Source: Erigeron canadensis (taxonomy: Eukaryota > Streptophyta > Magnoliopsida > Asterales > Asteraceae). Taken from it: 64,000 bases of DNA. Both the position numbers and the translations under genes were made by a program. The stretch covers positions 30,938,735 through 31,002,734 of the forward strand of contig NC_057769.1 of NCBI RefSeq assembly GCF_010389155.1. The letters run 5' to 3'. The notes below the pieces were generated by a model. That model had not been told where the DNA came from. It was given only the letters and a program-made list of their open reading frames with translations, and did no database searches. Numbering within the stretch: position 1 is the first letter of the stretch; each line of letters starts with the position of its first letter. Positions 1 through 12,983 of the stretch are shown here, piece after piece.

Positions 1-1346
1 CGCTGTCAGGTTCATGATCGGGTTTTCATTGGCTACATTCGTGTCGTGCCAGTACTGGATGAGTACCATGTTTAACAGCAAGATTATTGGGCTGGTGAAC
101 GGGACTGCAGCCGGGTGGGGGAACATGGGTGGCGGAGCCACACAACTCCTGATGCCGGTGTTGTTTGAGATCATCAAAAAGGCCGGCGCAACACCATTCA
201 CGGCATGGAGGATTGCCTTTTTCATACCTGGATGGCTTCATGTGATAATGGGGATATTGGTGTTGACTCTTGGTCAAGATTTGCCCGATGGTAACCTTGG
301 TGCCCTTCAAAAGAAGGGTGATGTTGCAAAAGATAAATTTGGCAAGGTATAATACATACTTAATTATCTAGGATTTCTTATATTCAAGATTAATTATTAT
401 ATACTTATATATTTGGGCTTGCTTTTTTTTTAAACTTGTTTCTAATTCTTATTTAGATATTGTGGTATGCTGTGACAAACTACCGGACATGGGTCTTTGT
501 ACTTCTATATGGTTACTCCATGGGTGTTGAGTTAACCATTGACAACGTCATTGCGGAATACTTCTACGATAGGTATGTACATATTGTTTTTAACTAGAGC
601 TGTCACAATAAGTTAATTATAAACTCTATTTCTAGGAAAACTAATTAGCAGTACGTATTGTTTTTATAATCCATCACAGATTTGACCTAAAGCTTCACCT
701 TGCGGGAATCATTGCTGCTTGTTTTGGAATGGCAAATCTTCTAGCTCGTCCCTTCGGAGGGTTCACATCGGATTACATGGCCAAAAGGTTTGGAATGCGA
801 GGCCGGCTTTGGAACTTATGGCTTCTCCAAACCGCAGGGGGTCTTTGCTGTCTGTTCCTTGGCCTAGTCAACTCCTTGCCTCTAGCCATCACCTTTATGA
901 TGCTCTTTTCCATCGGGGCACAAGCCGCGTGTGGAGCCACATTCGGTATCATCCCTTTCATTTCCCGGAGATCACTTGGTATCATCTCTGGGATGACCGG
1001 GGCCGGTGGAAACTTCGGGTCAGGACTAACCCAATTAATATTCTTTGCCAACGCGTCATTCTCAACCGAAAAGGGGTTGACGTATATGGGTATCATGATC
1101 ATGCTTGTTACGAGTACTGTCGGCTTTGTTCACTTCCCACAATGGGGAAGCATGTTTTTCCCGGCCAGTCAAGATGTGGTCAAAGGCAGTGAAGAGAATT
1201 ATTATGTTTCCGAGTGGACCGAGGAGGAGAGGCAGAAAGGGATGCATCAAGCAAGTCTCAAGTTCGCTGAGAACAGCCGTTCTGAGCGTGGAGGAAAGGT
1301 GGCGTCTGCTCCAACGCCACCCCAAACCACCCCCAACCATGTCTGA
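1..1346 (+). CDS. NRT2.1: NRT2-family high-affinity nitrate transporter, 5'-truncated by window edge
   Basis: High-affinity nitrate/H+ symporter of the NNP branch of the MFS, acting at the plasma membrane and in known cases needing the NAR2/NRT3 partner. Exons read 2-346, 457-572 and 680-1346 (stop TGA). The joins are GT-AG with phase 0 after a Lys codon and a split Arg codon (AG/A). About 260 residues after the window edge plus 115 before intron 1 give roughly 375 of the usual ~530, so about 150 N-terminal residues lie outside. Visible are the NNP signatures AGWGNMGGG and [19 protein letters not shown], and a C-tail ending [10 protein letters not shown]. The Ser in [10 protein letters not shown] and Thr in APTPPQ correspond, by memory alignment, to regulatory phosphosites of Arabidopsis NRT2.1. 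This copy resembles canonical NRT2.1/2.2 more than the other two genes in the window do. Family assignment is secure; the orthologue number is inference. Confidence 0.93.
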
Positions 1347-2370
1347 AAGTTGACAAAAATTTGAGGTTTTATCTTAATAATATTATTGAGTGTGTAATAT
1401 GCAAAGAAACAAGAAAACTTAATGTGTTTTCTTCAATTTGCCTGTGTTGCTCTAATTATGGATTAAATTGTTGGGGATACATTAATATCATCGGTACCAA
1501 ATTGCAATTATTCATTCTTAATACAAATATTGTTAATTAGAGAGTATGTTTTTAAGGGGTGAAAACTTGGTACGATATATTACCTTTTGGTTTATCAAGT
1601 CAAAATTATCTCATTAATTTCAATCACTTTGACCTTGTTATACAAACTGCATTTTGCTATCTATCTAAAAACTGAAAAAGTCCTCTTTCCAACCGATTTT
1701 AACCCTGACGTACGCTTGGATTATTATTAATTTTCGGTTCCATAAAAGGTGCTATAATCATTATTTTGGTCAAGATAGAAGTAAAATTAGAAAGAAGAGT
1801 AAAAAAATCAAAATTAAAATTTGCCTTCCATTAAACAAACTAGCTAGGATGTAAAAGAATTATAATATTGGTATGAACTACCGAGCAAACCCCCCGTTTT
1901 TTTTTGTTTTTTATTTTTTTATTTTTATTTTTATTTTTATAGTTTTCTAGCTAGTATTACTGGATTTCATGAACTCAACCTTTTTCGCTTTGTGGTGGGT
2001 AAAAGATCATAGCCAGAGACTAGTTGCTTTATTATACATATAAATACTGGTATAAAAATGGGACGAATTTAATTAACTGAATTAATCTCAAACCCTGATC
2101 TAAACCCATGAAGTTTTTTAAATAATAAAACAACTATGTAACGTACGGAGTACTTTCTTAAAATGTTCATTTTGTATAACGACAAATTCTTACTAATCCC
2201 AAATTTGATCCCATATCCAAATATGCGGGTAACCACCAATATGATCATATTGGCTTTTCCCGTCAGGTTTTGTTATTGTAATGTGTGACCTGCCACAAAC
2301 AATTAGTCTTTTGAGTGATATATTTCTTATGTTGACATATTATATATACCCTCCGTGGCGCCTAATACTC
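1347..2370. other. intergenic, no gene seen
   Basis: AT-rich sequence downstream of the truncated NRT2 gene. It holds poly-T/TTTTTA tracts near 1900-1940 and no ORF with recognisable protein similarity. The first few dozen bases should contain the NRT2 3' UTR (an AATAATAT-type stretch at about 1375-1390). Confidence 0.6.
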
Positions 2371-3133
2371 TTAAGGCACATTTGGTTCACCATATGTTTT
2401 TAAAAGAAATGGAATCTTTTGAAAGAATTGTAATCTGATGGAATGGAATTTGACGGAATTGTTGAGTCATGAATTCGCTGATAGACTCAGCGAGTAAAAG
2501 CTTCATCGAGTCTTCAGCGACCATCAATTATCTTGGAGTTAAAGGATAAGTTCAATGACTCGCCGCCATGATTTGTAAGTCAAATATGAGCGGGGATATG
2601 AAGTTAAGAAGACTGGTCCCAAGGACACGTGTTGATAGATCAAGATGAAGCTTTAATGAAATCCAACCTTACTTTTGTTTAGATTTAGTGTCAAAAACAG
2701 TTTTTCTACCTTCTAAGCATCATCACAAACATCTATTTTGGTCATATTTGATATTTGATGTAAGAATCAAAACCCTTTTTATGTTCTTCTTTTTGTATTT
2801 TTCGGTTTTTCTTTTAATACACACGCTACACCCGCCAAGTATCAAACTTTTTACGTCCAAAACGTTTAGAATCATATACTACATCTTTTGTCAAAGTTTG
2901 GTGTGATTTCGTTAACAAAATCTTGTAATATAAGAATTTTTGTACACTTTTTTATAAATTTTGTTCAAATGGGTTTTCGGGTTTAAGTCCGTTTTTTGAG
3001 TTTCTGACTTTAGTATTATTTTCTCATCATATTAGGGAGTCTAAAAGTACAATCTGATGATAAAAACACCTTCCAGATCGAAAGATACGATTAGGGTTTT
3101 CTAGAATGAATTTTGGGGAAGAACATCCCAGTT

Positions 3134-3226
3134 TGCGACCCCGTCAGTTTGTGACCTCGTATTTCCAATTACGACCTCGTATTTCAAATGCGACCTCGTA
3201 TTTCAAATGTGACCTCGTATTTGGAA
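3134..3226. repeat. short tandem repeat, GACCTCGTATTTCAAAT unit
   Basis: Four to five imperfect 19-20-bp units built on GACCTCGTATTTCAAAT run head to tail. No coding potential is seen. The stretch lies within the large insertion between the two MITE halves. Confidence 0.8.
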
Positions 3227-3377
3227 ATACTACTCCAAATTTACTAGCATCTCAAATTTAGCCTCTTAAATCTAGCCTCTTAATTTCAGTTTTGTCTTTT
3301 AGTGAAATAAGACCCCAAAATCAATTTAAGACCTCAATATTCAATTGAGACCTCAGACTTCGATTACTACCTCGATT

Positions 3378-3510
3378 TGGTCAACCTTGGTCAACTTTGG
3401 TTGGTTTAGTCAACTTTGGTCAGTTTGGTCAACTTTAGTCGATTTGGTCAACTTAGTCAAACTTGTAACTTGGTCAACTTTGGTCAAACTTGTAAAATCT
3501 GGTCAAAGTC
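3378..3510. repeat. irregular GGTCAACTTTGGTCAA repeat
   Basis: The motif GGTCAACTT(T/A)GT recurs about ten times with variable spacing. The open frame across it is repetitive (TLV/LVN/LVK runs) and is taken as an artefact of the repeat. Confidence 0.7.
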
Positions 3511-4955
3511 CAACTAGTATGCTTTTGGACAACTTAGTCAACACTTGGCGGCACGTTATGAGCACGTTTACCTATAATGAACACATACTTAATTGTGATA
3601 ACTTGAAACAGATTGTTGCGTGCCGGTTACTTGCTTACTGATATCTTGCCTAACATAATCTTGTTGCTAGCATTCAGGTGAGCTTCGTAATCCCTTTTTT
3701 ACATGTTTTCTCGGGGATGAAAGGATACAAAATGTTTTCTTGTAAAACATTATTTATGTGATATGATATTGTGACAACCTATTTTGACTACACGATTGAT
3801 AATCTATTTTGATACATTTTGATAACATATTTGAATACATGTTGATAACATATCTTGGGATACATTTTGATAACGTGATTTGGATACATATATGATTTCA
3901 TGAATTGGATACCTATTGATTTACATTATGGTTACATTATGGATATATTTGGATGCATTGGATATGTAACACCCCAAATATTTTAAGGTAAAAGAAATTA
4001 ACCCCTTCTCTTAGTTTTAACATTAAATTAATTTCCTAGTATTTTATTTTTTTGGATATGGGGTTAATTTAGTTGGAACTTTAACGGATAGCGGGTAAAA
4101 TACCAACCAAATTGAGAAGTGGGTCGTGGCACCCATAGGAAGTGCCAGACATCTTCTTTTGAGTATGAATCATACTTCCACTCTCATTTTCTTCTTCCCT
4201 TCATGCATTCCTTCTCATATTCTTTCAAAATCAAAGAGTAGTTCATCAAGAGCAAAATCATTAATCATCTCCACATATATTAGAAATTTACAAGCTAGGG
4301 TTTTGGTGATTTTGGGTGGTGGCTGAAAATCAAGAGGAAAAAGGGGAGAAAAAGTAATTGTAGCCTATAGTCTTGATTTAGCTCATTGAATCTTGAGGTA
4401 TTGAATTCCCTTAATTTAGTTTTTATCTTTCTTTTGAATATAGGGTTCATGGATGAACCAAATTGGGGGATTTTGCTAGAAAATGAATTATGGTTCATTT
4501 TCTCCAATTCCTCAGTTAACCTAGTTGTCATTGAGTTATAAGATGTGTTTGATTATGAAATTGATAAATTCATGTGATGAATTGAGTTTGTAAGAAAAGA
4601 TGAATATTACTAGTTATTGTTGTGTGAATGAAAGTGGTAGGTTGAACTACCTAATGTTATAGTTAAAGATGAAAGTAACTCAATGACAAATGGGTTGGGT
4701 TTTGGGTTTAGAAAAGGCTAGTGATTGTGAATGGCTAGGTTGAACTAGTCAAGTTGTGAATGTAAGCTTATGCATTTTTCGATATGATTTTAGGTTGAAG
4801 CTTGCTTGTGCTTGTTGTTAGCGTTATTCTCTTTGTTGCGAAGGAGGTGAGTATTCTTGCATACCTTTATGTATACGCTGGGCCAATTACCATGAGATGT
4901 GAATGTTCCAAGCATGGTAATTGGTTCGGCGTTAAGCCCATGTGGGGCATTGTTT

Positions 4956-5045
4956 ATGAGGCCTAAGAACCTCCGGGGCCTAAGAATCCCGATAGTTGAT
5001 GTGATATGAGGCCTAAGAACCTCCGGGGCCTAAGAATCCCGATAG
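4956..5045. repeat. direct duplication of a 40-bp unit (period 50)
   Basis: Identical 40-bp units at 4956-4995 and 5006-5045 start ATGAGGCCTAAGAACC and contain GGGGCCTAAGAATCCC. They lie inside the LTR-like block. Confidence 0.9.
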
Positions 5046-5708
5046 ATATGATTTGTTATGGTTGTTTAGCTTATATGGATCCATATATGTATTGATTGTG
5101 TGCAAGGTGAATATGTAAATGTGACATGACGATGCCATAGGTTACATGTGAAAGTCCTTGTACAATGCCCTCCTTCGTATTCGTAAATGTATGCAAGTAT
5201 ATTCACTAAGCCTTTGCTTATATTTTAGATGTTTACCCTCTTATATAAGTAGTTCCGGAGGAAGGAACTAGTGATTGTTGATTGAGGATAGTTGATTTAG
5301 AGTTTGAAGCGATTTGGACGTCTTGAAGGTAATTAGGTCATTCCCGAGCGAATGACGATCTTTTGGTATAGAAGCTTAGTTGTCCCTCATTTCTTGGCTC
5401 ATGGTACATTTTAGTTTGAGGTCATGCTTTTGGGTAAATTTCTGTAAATGTTCCAATTGTAAAGTTTTTGGATAGTTGTGAATTCATAATTTTGGTCAAA
5501 AAGGTGTCAAAGTGGGTAAATGACCCGTTTGATGGAAACCTTGATTTTGTGTACTCGTTGATGTTGTAATTGTGTTTGAAATGTGTCTTTATAGTTGTTA
5601 GAATATTTGAAATTTAGTTTGTGGAAGTTGGGCAAATGAATATTATAGTTTGGAGTTGTTTGGTGTGTCAAATGGCTGGTTTTTGCATCAGGTGCAGGTC
5701 AGAAAATG

Positions 5709-5886
5709 CCCACTGCGGCGCAGTGGGAGTGGTCTAGACCCACTGCGGTGCAGTGGGGGGTTTTTCACCTCGCAGGTCAGAAATTTTCCACTGAATCACA
5801 GTGGAAGGTGTCCAACCCCACTGCGGCGCAGTGGGAGGTTTTTCACCTCGCAGGTCAGAAATTTTCCACTGAGTCGCAGTGGGGGT
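5709..5886. repeat. array of five short hairpin units (CACTG...CAGTG)
   Basis: Five stem-loops occur in 180 bp, with stems of the type CCCACTGC/GCAGTGGG or TTCCACTG/CAGTGGAA. They alternate with the spacer CACCTCGCAGGTCAGAAA, itself duplicated. An A-run follows. The frames open across it (both strands) look like by-products of the repeat. Confidence 0.85.
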
Positions 5887-5960
5887 AAAAAAAAAAAAAA
5901 AAAGAGAAATTTTGTATTTTCGGTTTATCGAGTCGGGTCCTTTCAGGATACATGTTTTTG

Positions 5961-6073
5961 AGCACAGCTGGTTGTTGAACCGTAAGTCTCTTCCTTTGTT
6001 AGCACGACTGGTTGTAGAACCGTAAGTCCCTTCCTTTGTTAGCAAGACTGGTTGTTGAACCGTAAGTCCCTTC
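5961..6073. repeat. three 40-bp tandem units
   Basis: Three successive 40-bp units begin at 5961, 6001 and 6041. They share CTGGTTGTTGAACCGTAAGT and CTTCCTTTGTTAGCA; the third is incomplete. Confidence 0.9.
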
Positions 6074-7254
6074 ATAGTCAACCTTAGCCTGGTACCGTAA
6101 GTGCTGTCAGCCTTGATAAGTCCATGGCAACCTTATGATTATGTCAACCGCGATAAGTCCTTGGCAACATTGTGATTATGGCAACCTTGTGAATTATGGC
6201 AACATTGAGTATACATTAAATGCATCCCGTTATCCTGACAACCTAGACTACAATACTACGAACACATCAACCATTGTGTTGACGCTTTTAAGTATCCTTT
6301 CAGGTGCACAGGTTAAAGGTGGCTGAGGAGAGTAGCATGGAGCCTTTTTAGCAAACTTTGGACTCTAGGATTCCTTGTTGTTGCTATGTCATCTTATGTT
6401 CTTTTTGTATTAATATGGCATTATGCCTAATCTTTGATCCCCTGCGTAGGAGTTGGATTATGCTTTATTTGTGTTTGGATTTATGTTAAATGTTTGTGAA
6501 AATCTATGATAAGGACTATCTATATTTGTGGATTCATTTAATCTTCCTATGTAATATCCATGACGCGTGTACTATACGTCGCATCCCGAGTTTTCCGCCT
6601 TAGTCGGGGTGTGACACATGCCGTTTTGGGAAATAAACAAGATGAAAGAAAAAAGAACTCTGCAGATCTGATTCATCCACCAATACATAGTTGATAACCT
6701 TCATGTGTCAACATCTATTGAGTTGTCATGTGATTCTCTTCTCTGCCCATATAAAGAATCACTTGACGTAGCCGCAACTCTCGTTGGTTTGTCCACAGAT
6801 AACATTAGTGTGTTTTTCTCTCTTTGTATAATTGTTAAGTTTTTGGTGTGTCGAAAAACTTAATATTTTGCTCTTTTCTTTCTTTGTAAAATCGACCATG
6901 TATTCACTGTTTAATCAATAAAACATATGATTAAACTTCTTTACTTTATTGTCTATTGTTCTTAGAGTAATTTACATTGGTCGTTAATTACATAATTGTT
7001 GCAGACTTGGGACTTTCAATTACAGTGCCTTTTACAAGAATCTTCTCTCTCATCTGGAATGTTTTTGATTTTTTGAGAGTTCAAGTGGCGGAAGGAATAT
7101 GCCCAAGGAAGGGAGATTCCATCAAATGATGGAATGTTTACATTCTTACGGAATGAGATTCATACTTCTTTGAACAACTAAATGCACTAAGGAAGGGAAT
7201 TCAATTCCAATTCCATCAGATTTCATCAAATTCTGTGAAACAAACACGACCTTA

Positions 7255-8594
7255 TAGTATTAATTCTTATAGTTACTTTTATTGAGATAATCATTTGATC
7301 ACATTAAAGTATCACCTTAACATTTTACAAATCTTATATATAGTTTACATGTCCAAAATGCATAACTTGGATAATAATCTAATCAAGAATTTATGAAACT
7401 CATATAGTAGTACGTGATGACTAACTTATCCAAAAAAATTTGGTGAGAAAAATTTGGAGGTTAAAGAGAAATACAAGAACCTCAAACCAAAAAGAAAAAT
7501 CTATTCATGTGTAGACATTATTTTGAGAATTAAACATGAGATTTTGGTATTTAATAAGTGTTTTTTAATGTATTATCTTCACCTTCTTCCCATGATGTCA
7601 CATACATAGTAAAGAAATTAAAAGCAAAAGAAAATTGAAATGAGAAGCACCGCTAATGTCCTTATCATTGTGATGGTCAAGAAAATGAAATTAAGCTTAA
7701 TCACTACTGATTAAATCATTTTAGTTAGTAAACAAAAAATAATATATTATTAACTGAAGTTGTTCTTTCAAGTGGCACATAGTTAAGGAATTTTTATAGT
7801 TGTGAGTTTTGTCAATGATGGTGAAAGAGATACAAGTTTGAACTTTTAACGAGTGTGAAGGCGATGTATTATATAGTTTTCTATTTTTCTTTAACCGCAA
7901 GTTTTTATTAAAAAAAAAATTGAGAAAATTGGATAGAGGAAGAAAGGATAGAAAGTTACATAAAAAAGAGGCATTCTCGAGTTGAAAGAAAATAAAAGAA
8001 AGTTGAGAGTTGAATCTATTCTTGAGTTAGAAGTGAAGGAAAATAAAGGATAAAAAGATAAAATTTTACATTTATAGTCTTGTAGTAATTAAAACCTTTA
8101 TATAAATTTGAGGAGTATAATAATAATTTCACTACTTTTCTTTTCAAATCTTGCCAAAAGTGGTAGGAAAGTTTTGGGATCAAAACACCTTTTCTTTTTC
8201 TTTCTTTCTCTTCCTTTTCTTTTAAAACAAAAACTCAAGAATGCAAAAACTAAAAGTTTCTTACTTTTTCTTTTCTTATCTTCTCAAAATAAAACTCAAG
8301 AATGGTAATGATGAACAGTAGCAAGGTGACAACGCTTAACTATATAAAAATTAATAAATAAGTGATTGGGTTACATTTTATGTATTTGTATATTATACTA
8401 TAATAAAAAAAAGCAACTATTTTATTTCTAGAAGTATTGAAAAAATTGTAATATTTTCACTTACATTAACCATTTAATAAAATTACACTATCAATCTTGT
8501 ATCATTTAAAATATCTCTATTAATTTTTTACATCAATTACTTTTATATCAATTATCTATACCATTTGACGTCTCATCTACCACCAAAAATCATC
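7255..8594. other. intergenic, AT-rich, no gene seen
   Basis: Low-complexity AT-rich sequence with A/G-rich stretches around 7900-8070 and T-rich stretches around 8150-8290. The short open frames there are K/F/L-rich and lack any recognisable domain. Confidence 0.6.
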
Positions 8595-8602
8595 CCTAGC
8601 AC

Positions 8603-9203
8603 CAGTGGAGGCACTTTAGACCCAGGAAGGGCCAAGGCCCACCCTACAAAGCCCACTACAAATAAGACGAATATGTATTTGCTTGTGAAATTTGATTTAT
8701 TTAATCACTCGGCCCTCCCGAAATGTGAAGCTTAAAAACTCTAATATGAAAATCCATTTATAATTCCTGGTTTTAAGATCATTAAAGGTAAAAACCAATT
8801 ATAACGTCCATAAGGCTAATATGTTATTAACTAACTTTCAATCGTGTTAAACAATGATAATTTGTTAAATTTTTTTAAGACAACCACAAAAGACAATTCT
8901 AGTTTATAATTTAGTGTTAGAACTTTAATAAAATCTTTTCTTTTAACAAGATTAGTTATTTTACTCATATTTTTCTACTATTTTCTACTAACAAAATAAA
9001 TTGAAAAGTCGCATTTTTATGTTTTTTTTTTTGCAATTTATCCACATTATCATGCTTGTTTTATGCATTTTTCATTGTTATGTATCAATAGTTTCGCTGT
9101 AGTTTTAGGGCCACTTTTCTTATGCATGTTGCGTTTTGAAGTATTTTGGCAAGGCAAAAAGATTTTTGGGCCTCCCCAAGTTAAAATCCTGGCTTCGCCA
9201 CTG
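8603..9203. mobile_element. non-autonomous hAT element, 601 bp, 8-bp TSD
   Basis: The element starts CAGTGGAGGCAC and ends, on the opposite strand, CAGTGGCGAAGCC, an imperfect inverted repeat typical of plant hAT ends. It is flanked by an exact 8-bp duplication, CCTAGCAC, at 8595-8602 and 9204-9211. There is no transposase coding sequence, so mobilisation would have been in trans. Confidence 0.88.
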
Positions 9204-9211
9204 CCTAGCAC

Positions 9212-10284
9212 CACATCGTTGTCGCCATGAATATCACCTCATTGCGCAGATATCGTGCTATTTTTATTTAATCAAGGTTGAAGTTACATTGCCTACTAAT
9301 AATCCAAAAGAAAAAGAAAAACTTCAATTTCGTTTGTGGACAATCTTTTTGGGAACGAAGAATATCTGTCATTGAACATTATCAAGAACTTTCATAAAAT
9401 ATAAAAGGAATAAAATAATAATAATAAATATATATATATATATATATCGTTGAGTATATATGTCGTCCAAATTGCAAATCGTAAGAAAAATTACAAAAAG
9501 CAAGGTGGTCATATCATATGAACGAGATATGTTACCCGGGAGACATTATATTTATTGTGTTTCGTACTATGTAAAAATTATTACATGCATTTAGAAACAT
9601 TATTTAGCTCAAAACCTGAGTTAATATTGATTTTTTAATGGGTAAGCAATTATAAATTAGAAAAATCGACATAATAATTTTGTAATAGATTAATATATCA
9701 TATAAATTCCAAAAGATAATAAGTATGGAAGTAGAATATTTAAAATAAAAAAAAAAAACAAATTAATAATACAAACATAATTAAAGCTAATTTCCCAAAT
9801 CATTGAAAATAGAAAGTGAAACAAAAATAATTTATAATAATAAAACATTAACCGAAATAACATTGAAACTAATAAGTATTGCAAACAAATTTTTCGGAGA
9901 TGGTTAGATGTATATATTCAAAACATACACCCTACTGGTATGTATATATATACTATGTAATAGTTCACTTGTAAAAAGATGAGATAATCTTTAAAATGTT
10001 ACAAACTTACAAAATAATAATATGCAATTAAAATAAGTGATATTTTGTAAACAAATTAGAAGTAATTTAAAAGATCAAAACATAATTTGTCAAGCCTTAA
10101 AATAAGAATATAAGATGGGTCCAAAAGAAAATGAAGTGGCCCGTTAAGAAAATGAAAACTGGCCCAAAAAAATAAAATGGCCCGTTACTATTCTTTACAC
10201 GCATTTCCGTACCTTTGTTTTTAATAACGGGCCCAAAGAAATAAAATGGCCTGTTACTATTCTTTACACGCATTTCCGTACCTT

Positions 10285-10323
<39 letters not shown>

Positions 10324-12058
10324 TATGATTTAACTCGTGCATTTGGGCTATACTACGACTTTATTTACAAGCCTTTAGTCGAGGTATCCAATTAAAATGG
10401 GCCTACTGTTGGGCTGTTAAATGTATCAATCATGGTTTGGCACAAAACTAATAGACCGTAAACTAAGAGGCCAAACATAGGCATGGTATACAGCCCAGCA
10501 ATAACGCTACCATCCACAAGTAAATGGATTTGTTATTTTACTTGCGAAAACTCGTGTGATTTTTTCTTTTTGTTCATCGTCAATGAAAGTATAATTTTGA
10601 ATACGTTTGTAAGTACAAATGTAAATATGAATGGCTATACTATTACCCATGTACAGAGAATTTACGATGATTAGTTTATATTTTTCTTAAATATTTAATC
10701 CAACTTGATTATTTAAACAATTAAATAATCTAGTCACTAATTTAATCTATACACATATATCTTGTAACTTTTTTAATTGTAAAAATATAGTTAGCAGTAG
10801 ATATTTATAAATTATTTTGAAAAATAATACTAATAAAGAAGGTAGTGTGAGAAGTAGTCGACAAGTACGGGACAATATGTACTACTACTTATCCTACCAC
10901 ATGTAATGATACTCTGTGAAGGTCATTCATTTATTATTGATTTATATTTTATTACTCTTTTTACTTTTAGTCAAGAATATACAGCTGTTACAATGACCGA
11001 AAGAAAAAGCTAGATCTAAAAAATCCACTTGAATTTAAGCAACTCTAAATGTTATGTATGTTTTGGTGCAATAAAATAACGAAACTTGATAATCAGACAA
11101 GGGGAAATTTCTTATTTAATCACCAAAACATAAGCTTACAATTAATTAATTAAAAGTTACTCGTAAAACCATCTGAAGCTATATATATTTGTCAGATAAG
11201 TAAAAATAAAAGATATTTTTGATAGCTAACGTTAAGTGGGTTACGATTCTTAAGAAAAGAATTTTCAAGTTGTTCCTGTTAAATAGTCTAAAAACAACAT
11301 TAACATGATAAAATGTTTGTCGTGATATCGGGCCTAGCCTCCAAAAAGAGATTTATATACCATCCCTCGGGTAGGACACTTTCAAATTAAGATGACTTCG
11401 GGATACAATTGAAAGTTTGAAACGACTCTTTTTTTTTAACAAAATTATAATAACAAGGCGGAACAATTCAAACGTCTCTTTTCTAAACAAAATAATAATA
11501 ACAAGGCGGAAAAGGAAAAAATGAAGTTAGTATATATTAGAGTGAAATATGATAGATATTTTGTTGCTACATACAAAAATCTTCTGACATACCAGAGTAA
11601 CCCAAAATAAAATAAACAGAAGAAGAAGGATCCAAAAGTGTCTAAAATGAAGTGTAGGGGCAAAACAGTATTTATATGACACCTACTGTCATTAAACAAT
11701 TACACCATGTGATCTTATAAGCAACCGTACTTATCGCAACTGTTCCTTTTTTATTTTAGTTTTTCATCGCAAGACTATGTTGGTATTTTAAACCTCTTAA
11801 ATGACTTAAATTTTTTTTTAACAATAAAGTTATTACATTTGTCAAAACTAAAAGATAAAATTAAGAGAGAATTAATGAAAAACAATTATCAAAAAGTTAT
11901 GGTCTTAAAAGAATTATTAGGAGATTTAAAAAGATTAATTTTTTTTTAAAATCAAAGCAACAATAACACTCGTAACAGTTTAACCGGTTCCGATCTTAGT
12001 TCGAGACACATGCAGATTTAATATATACAATATGATGACTTATTTAAAAATCACTCAT
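9212..12058. other. intergenic, AT-rich, no gene seen
   Basis: Nothing protein-like was found. The stretch includes (TA)n at about 9430-9446 and 10298-10319, a 69-bp-period direct repeat (listed separately), and a small duplication around 11426-11510 sharing ATAATAACAAGGCGGAA. Confidence 0.6.
10172..10309. repeat. two tandem copies, 69-bp period
   Basis: The segments starting ATAAAATGGCC at 10172 and 10241 share nearly identical text through GCATTTCCGTACCTTTGT. The second runs directly into a (TA)n tract. Confidence 0.9.
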
Positions 12059-12983
12059 TTTCTTTAAGGGATTAATCACTGAAAGACCAACATACTTTAC
12101 TTCTTGTACATGGTTACTCATCAAACTAGAAAGTTAAGCAGTATGATCAACGTACTTTTCAAATTTATACATGGTTGACCAAAAGTTTGTCGGTTGACCA
12201 GTGATAGCCGGTAACATATTTTTCTTTGAAGGATTAATCACTGGAAGACCAACATACTTTACTTTTTGTACATGGTTGCCCATCAAACCAGAAAATTAAG
12301 TTGTATGACCAACATACTTTTCAAATTTGTACATGGTTGACCAAAAGTTTAATTTTTTACCGGTTACACTATTTTTTACTGATGTAGAAATTATATGAAA
12401 ATTAACTGGCCTTTTTTTATAGACATGTCGGATTCCCATTAAGCATATATGTATATAAAATACGTAAACCGCCCATTTTCTTCCGAAATTCGTTTTCCCC
12501 CCAATCTCCTTTTTCCCCCAAGACAATTTTTTTAAAATAAATAAATAAAATATTCTTAAATTTGTTCAAATACGATTTCCATATAAGTATATTAAAGTAA
12601 TAACTCAGAGCCTCTCGAGGTATGCCAAAAATCTCTTTTTATTATTCAAAATATCGTTTTAACAAAAGACTCGGGCATATACAAAATAGTAGCAAAACAT
12701 GGTCTACCGGAATTAACTTGAGTCCCTAGCAGATCAAGCTTCCACTTGCCCAAACAAGCATAATTAATCCAATATTGCCCTTACCACTTAAAACTACATC
12801 TAACTTTTTATTTAACTTAAAAGTTAGTTTTACTCATTTTAATGTATGTATTTATATTCGGGTACATTTTATATCATTAAAAATGAAATAACATTATTAC
12901 GTCATAAATATAATTTTACACTTCTAAGTATATTACTTTTAGTATTATTTAATACTTCTGGAAAACGAGATGTTACAAACCTT

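Larger units (their letters stand above)
3965..6616. mobile_element. solo-LTR-like block, TGTAACACCCC to GGGGTGTGACA
   Basis: The block starts TGTAACACCCC and ends GGGGTGTGACA, so the termini are TG...CA with short inverted ends, as in LTRs of large plant Ty3/gypsy elements. It is about 2.65 kb long, has no gag/pol coding sequence and contains several internal tandem repeats. No matching 5-bp duplication is visible at the edges (GGATA left, CATGC right). It may be a truncated or rearranged solo LTR, or another TG-CA element. Assignment to a lineage would need a library search. Confidence 0.45.
2374..7251. mobile_element. PIF/Harbinger-like MITE split by a ~4.6 kb insertion
   Basis: The left end reads AGGCACATTTGGTTCAC, preceded by TTA (2371-2373). 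The right end, on the other strand, reads GGTCGTGTTTGTTTCAC, followed on the plus strand by TTA (7252-7254). Both arms continue with related sequence rich in TCTGATGGAATTGG-like motifs. This looks like a short TTA-targeting (Tourist-type) MITE whose halves (about 2374-2465 and 7090-7251) are separated by unrelated repeats including the LTR-like block at 3965-6616. The exact insertion junctions were not identified. Confidence 0.5.

Noticed and set aside
773..1102. Opposite-strand frames over NRT2 exons (also 26-310, 19060-19443, 31225-31602, 62190-62624)
   Set aside because: Shadows of the real exons; they carry no independent domain and are not preserved between paralogues as proteins.
5709..6073. 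CRISPR-like array of repeats and spacers
   Set aside because: Plant nuclear context, palindromic units with repeated rather than unique spacers, no cas genes.
5650..6081. Open frames on both strands across 5650-6081
   Set aside because: They simply translate the short hairpin and 40-bp repeats of the LTR-like block.
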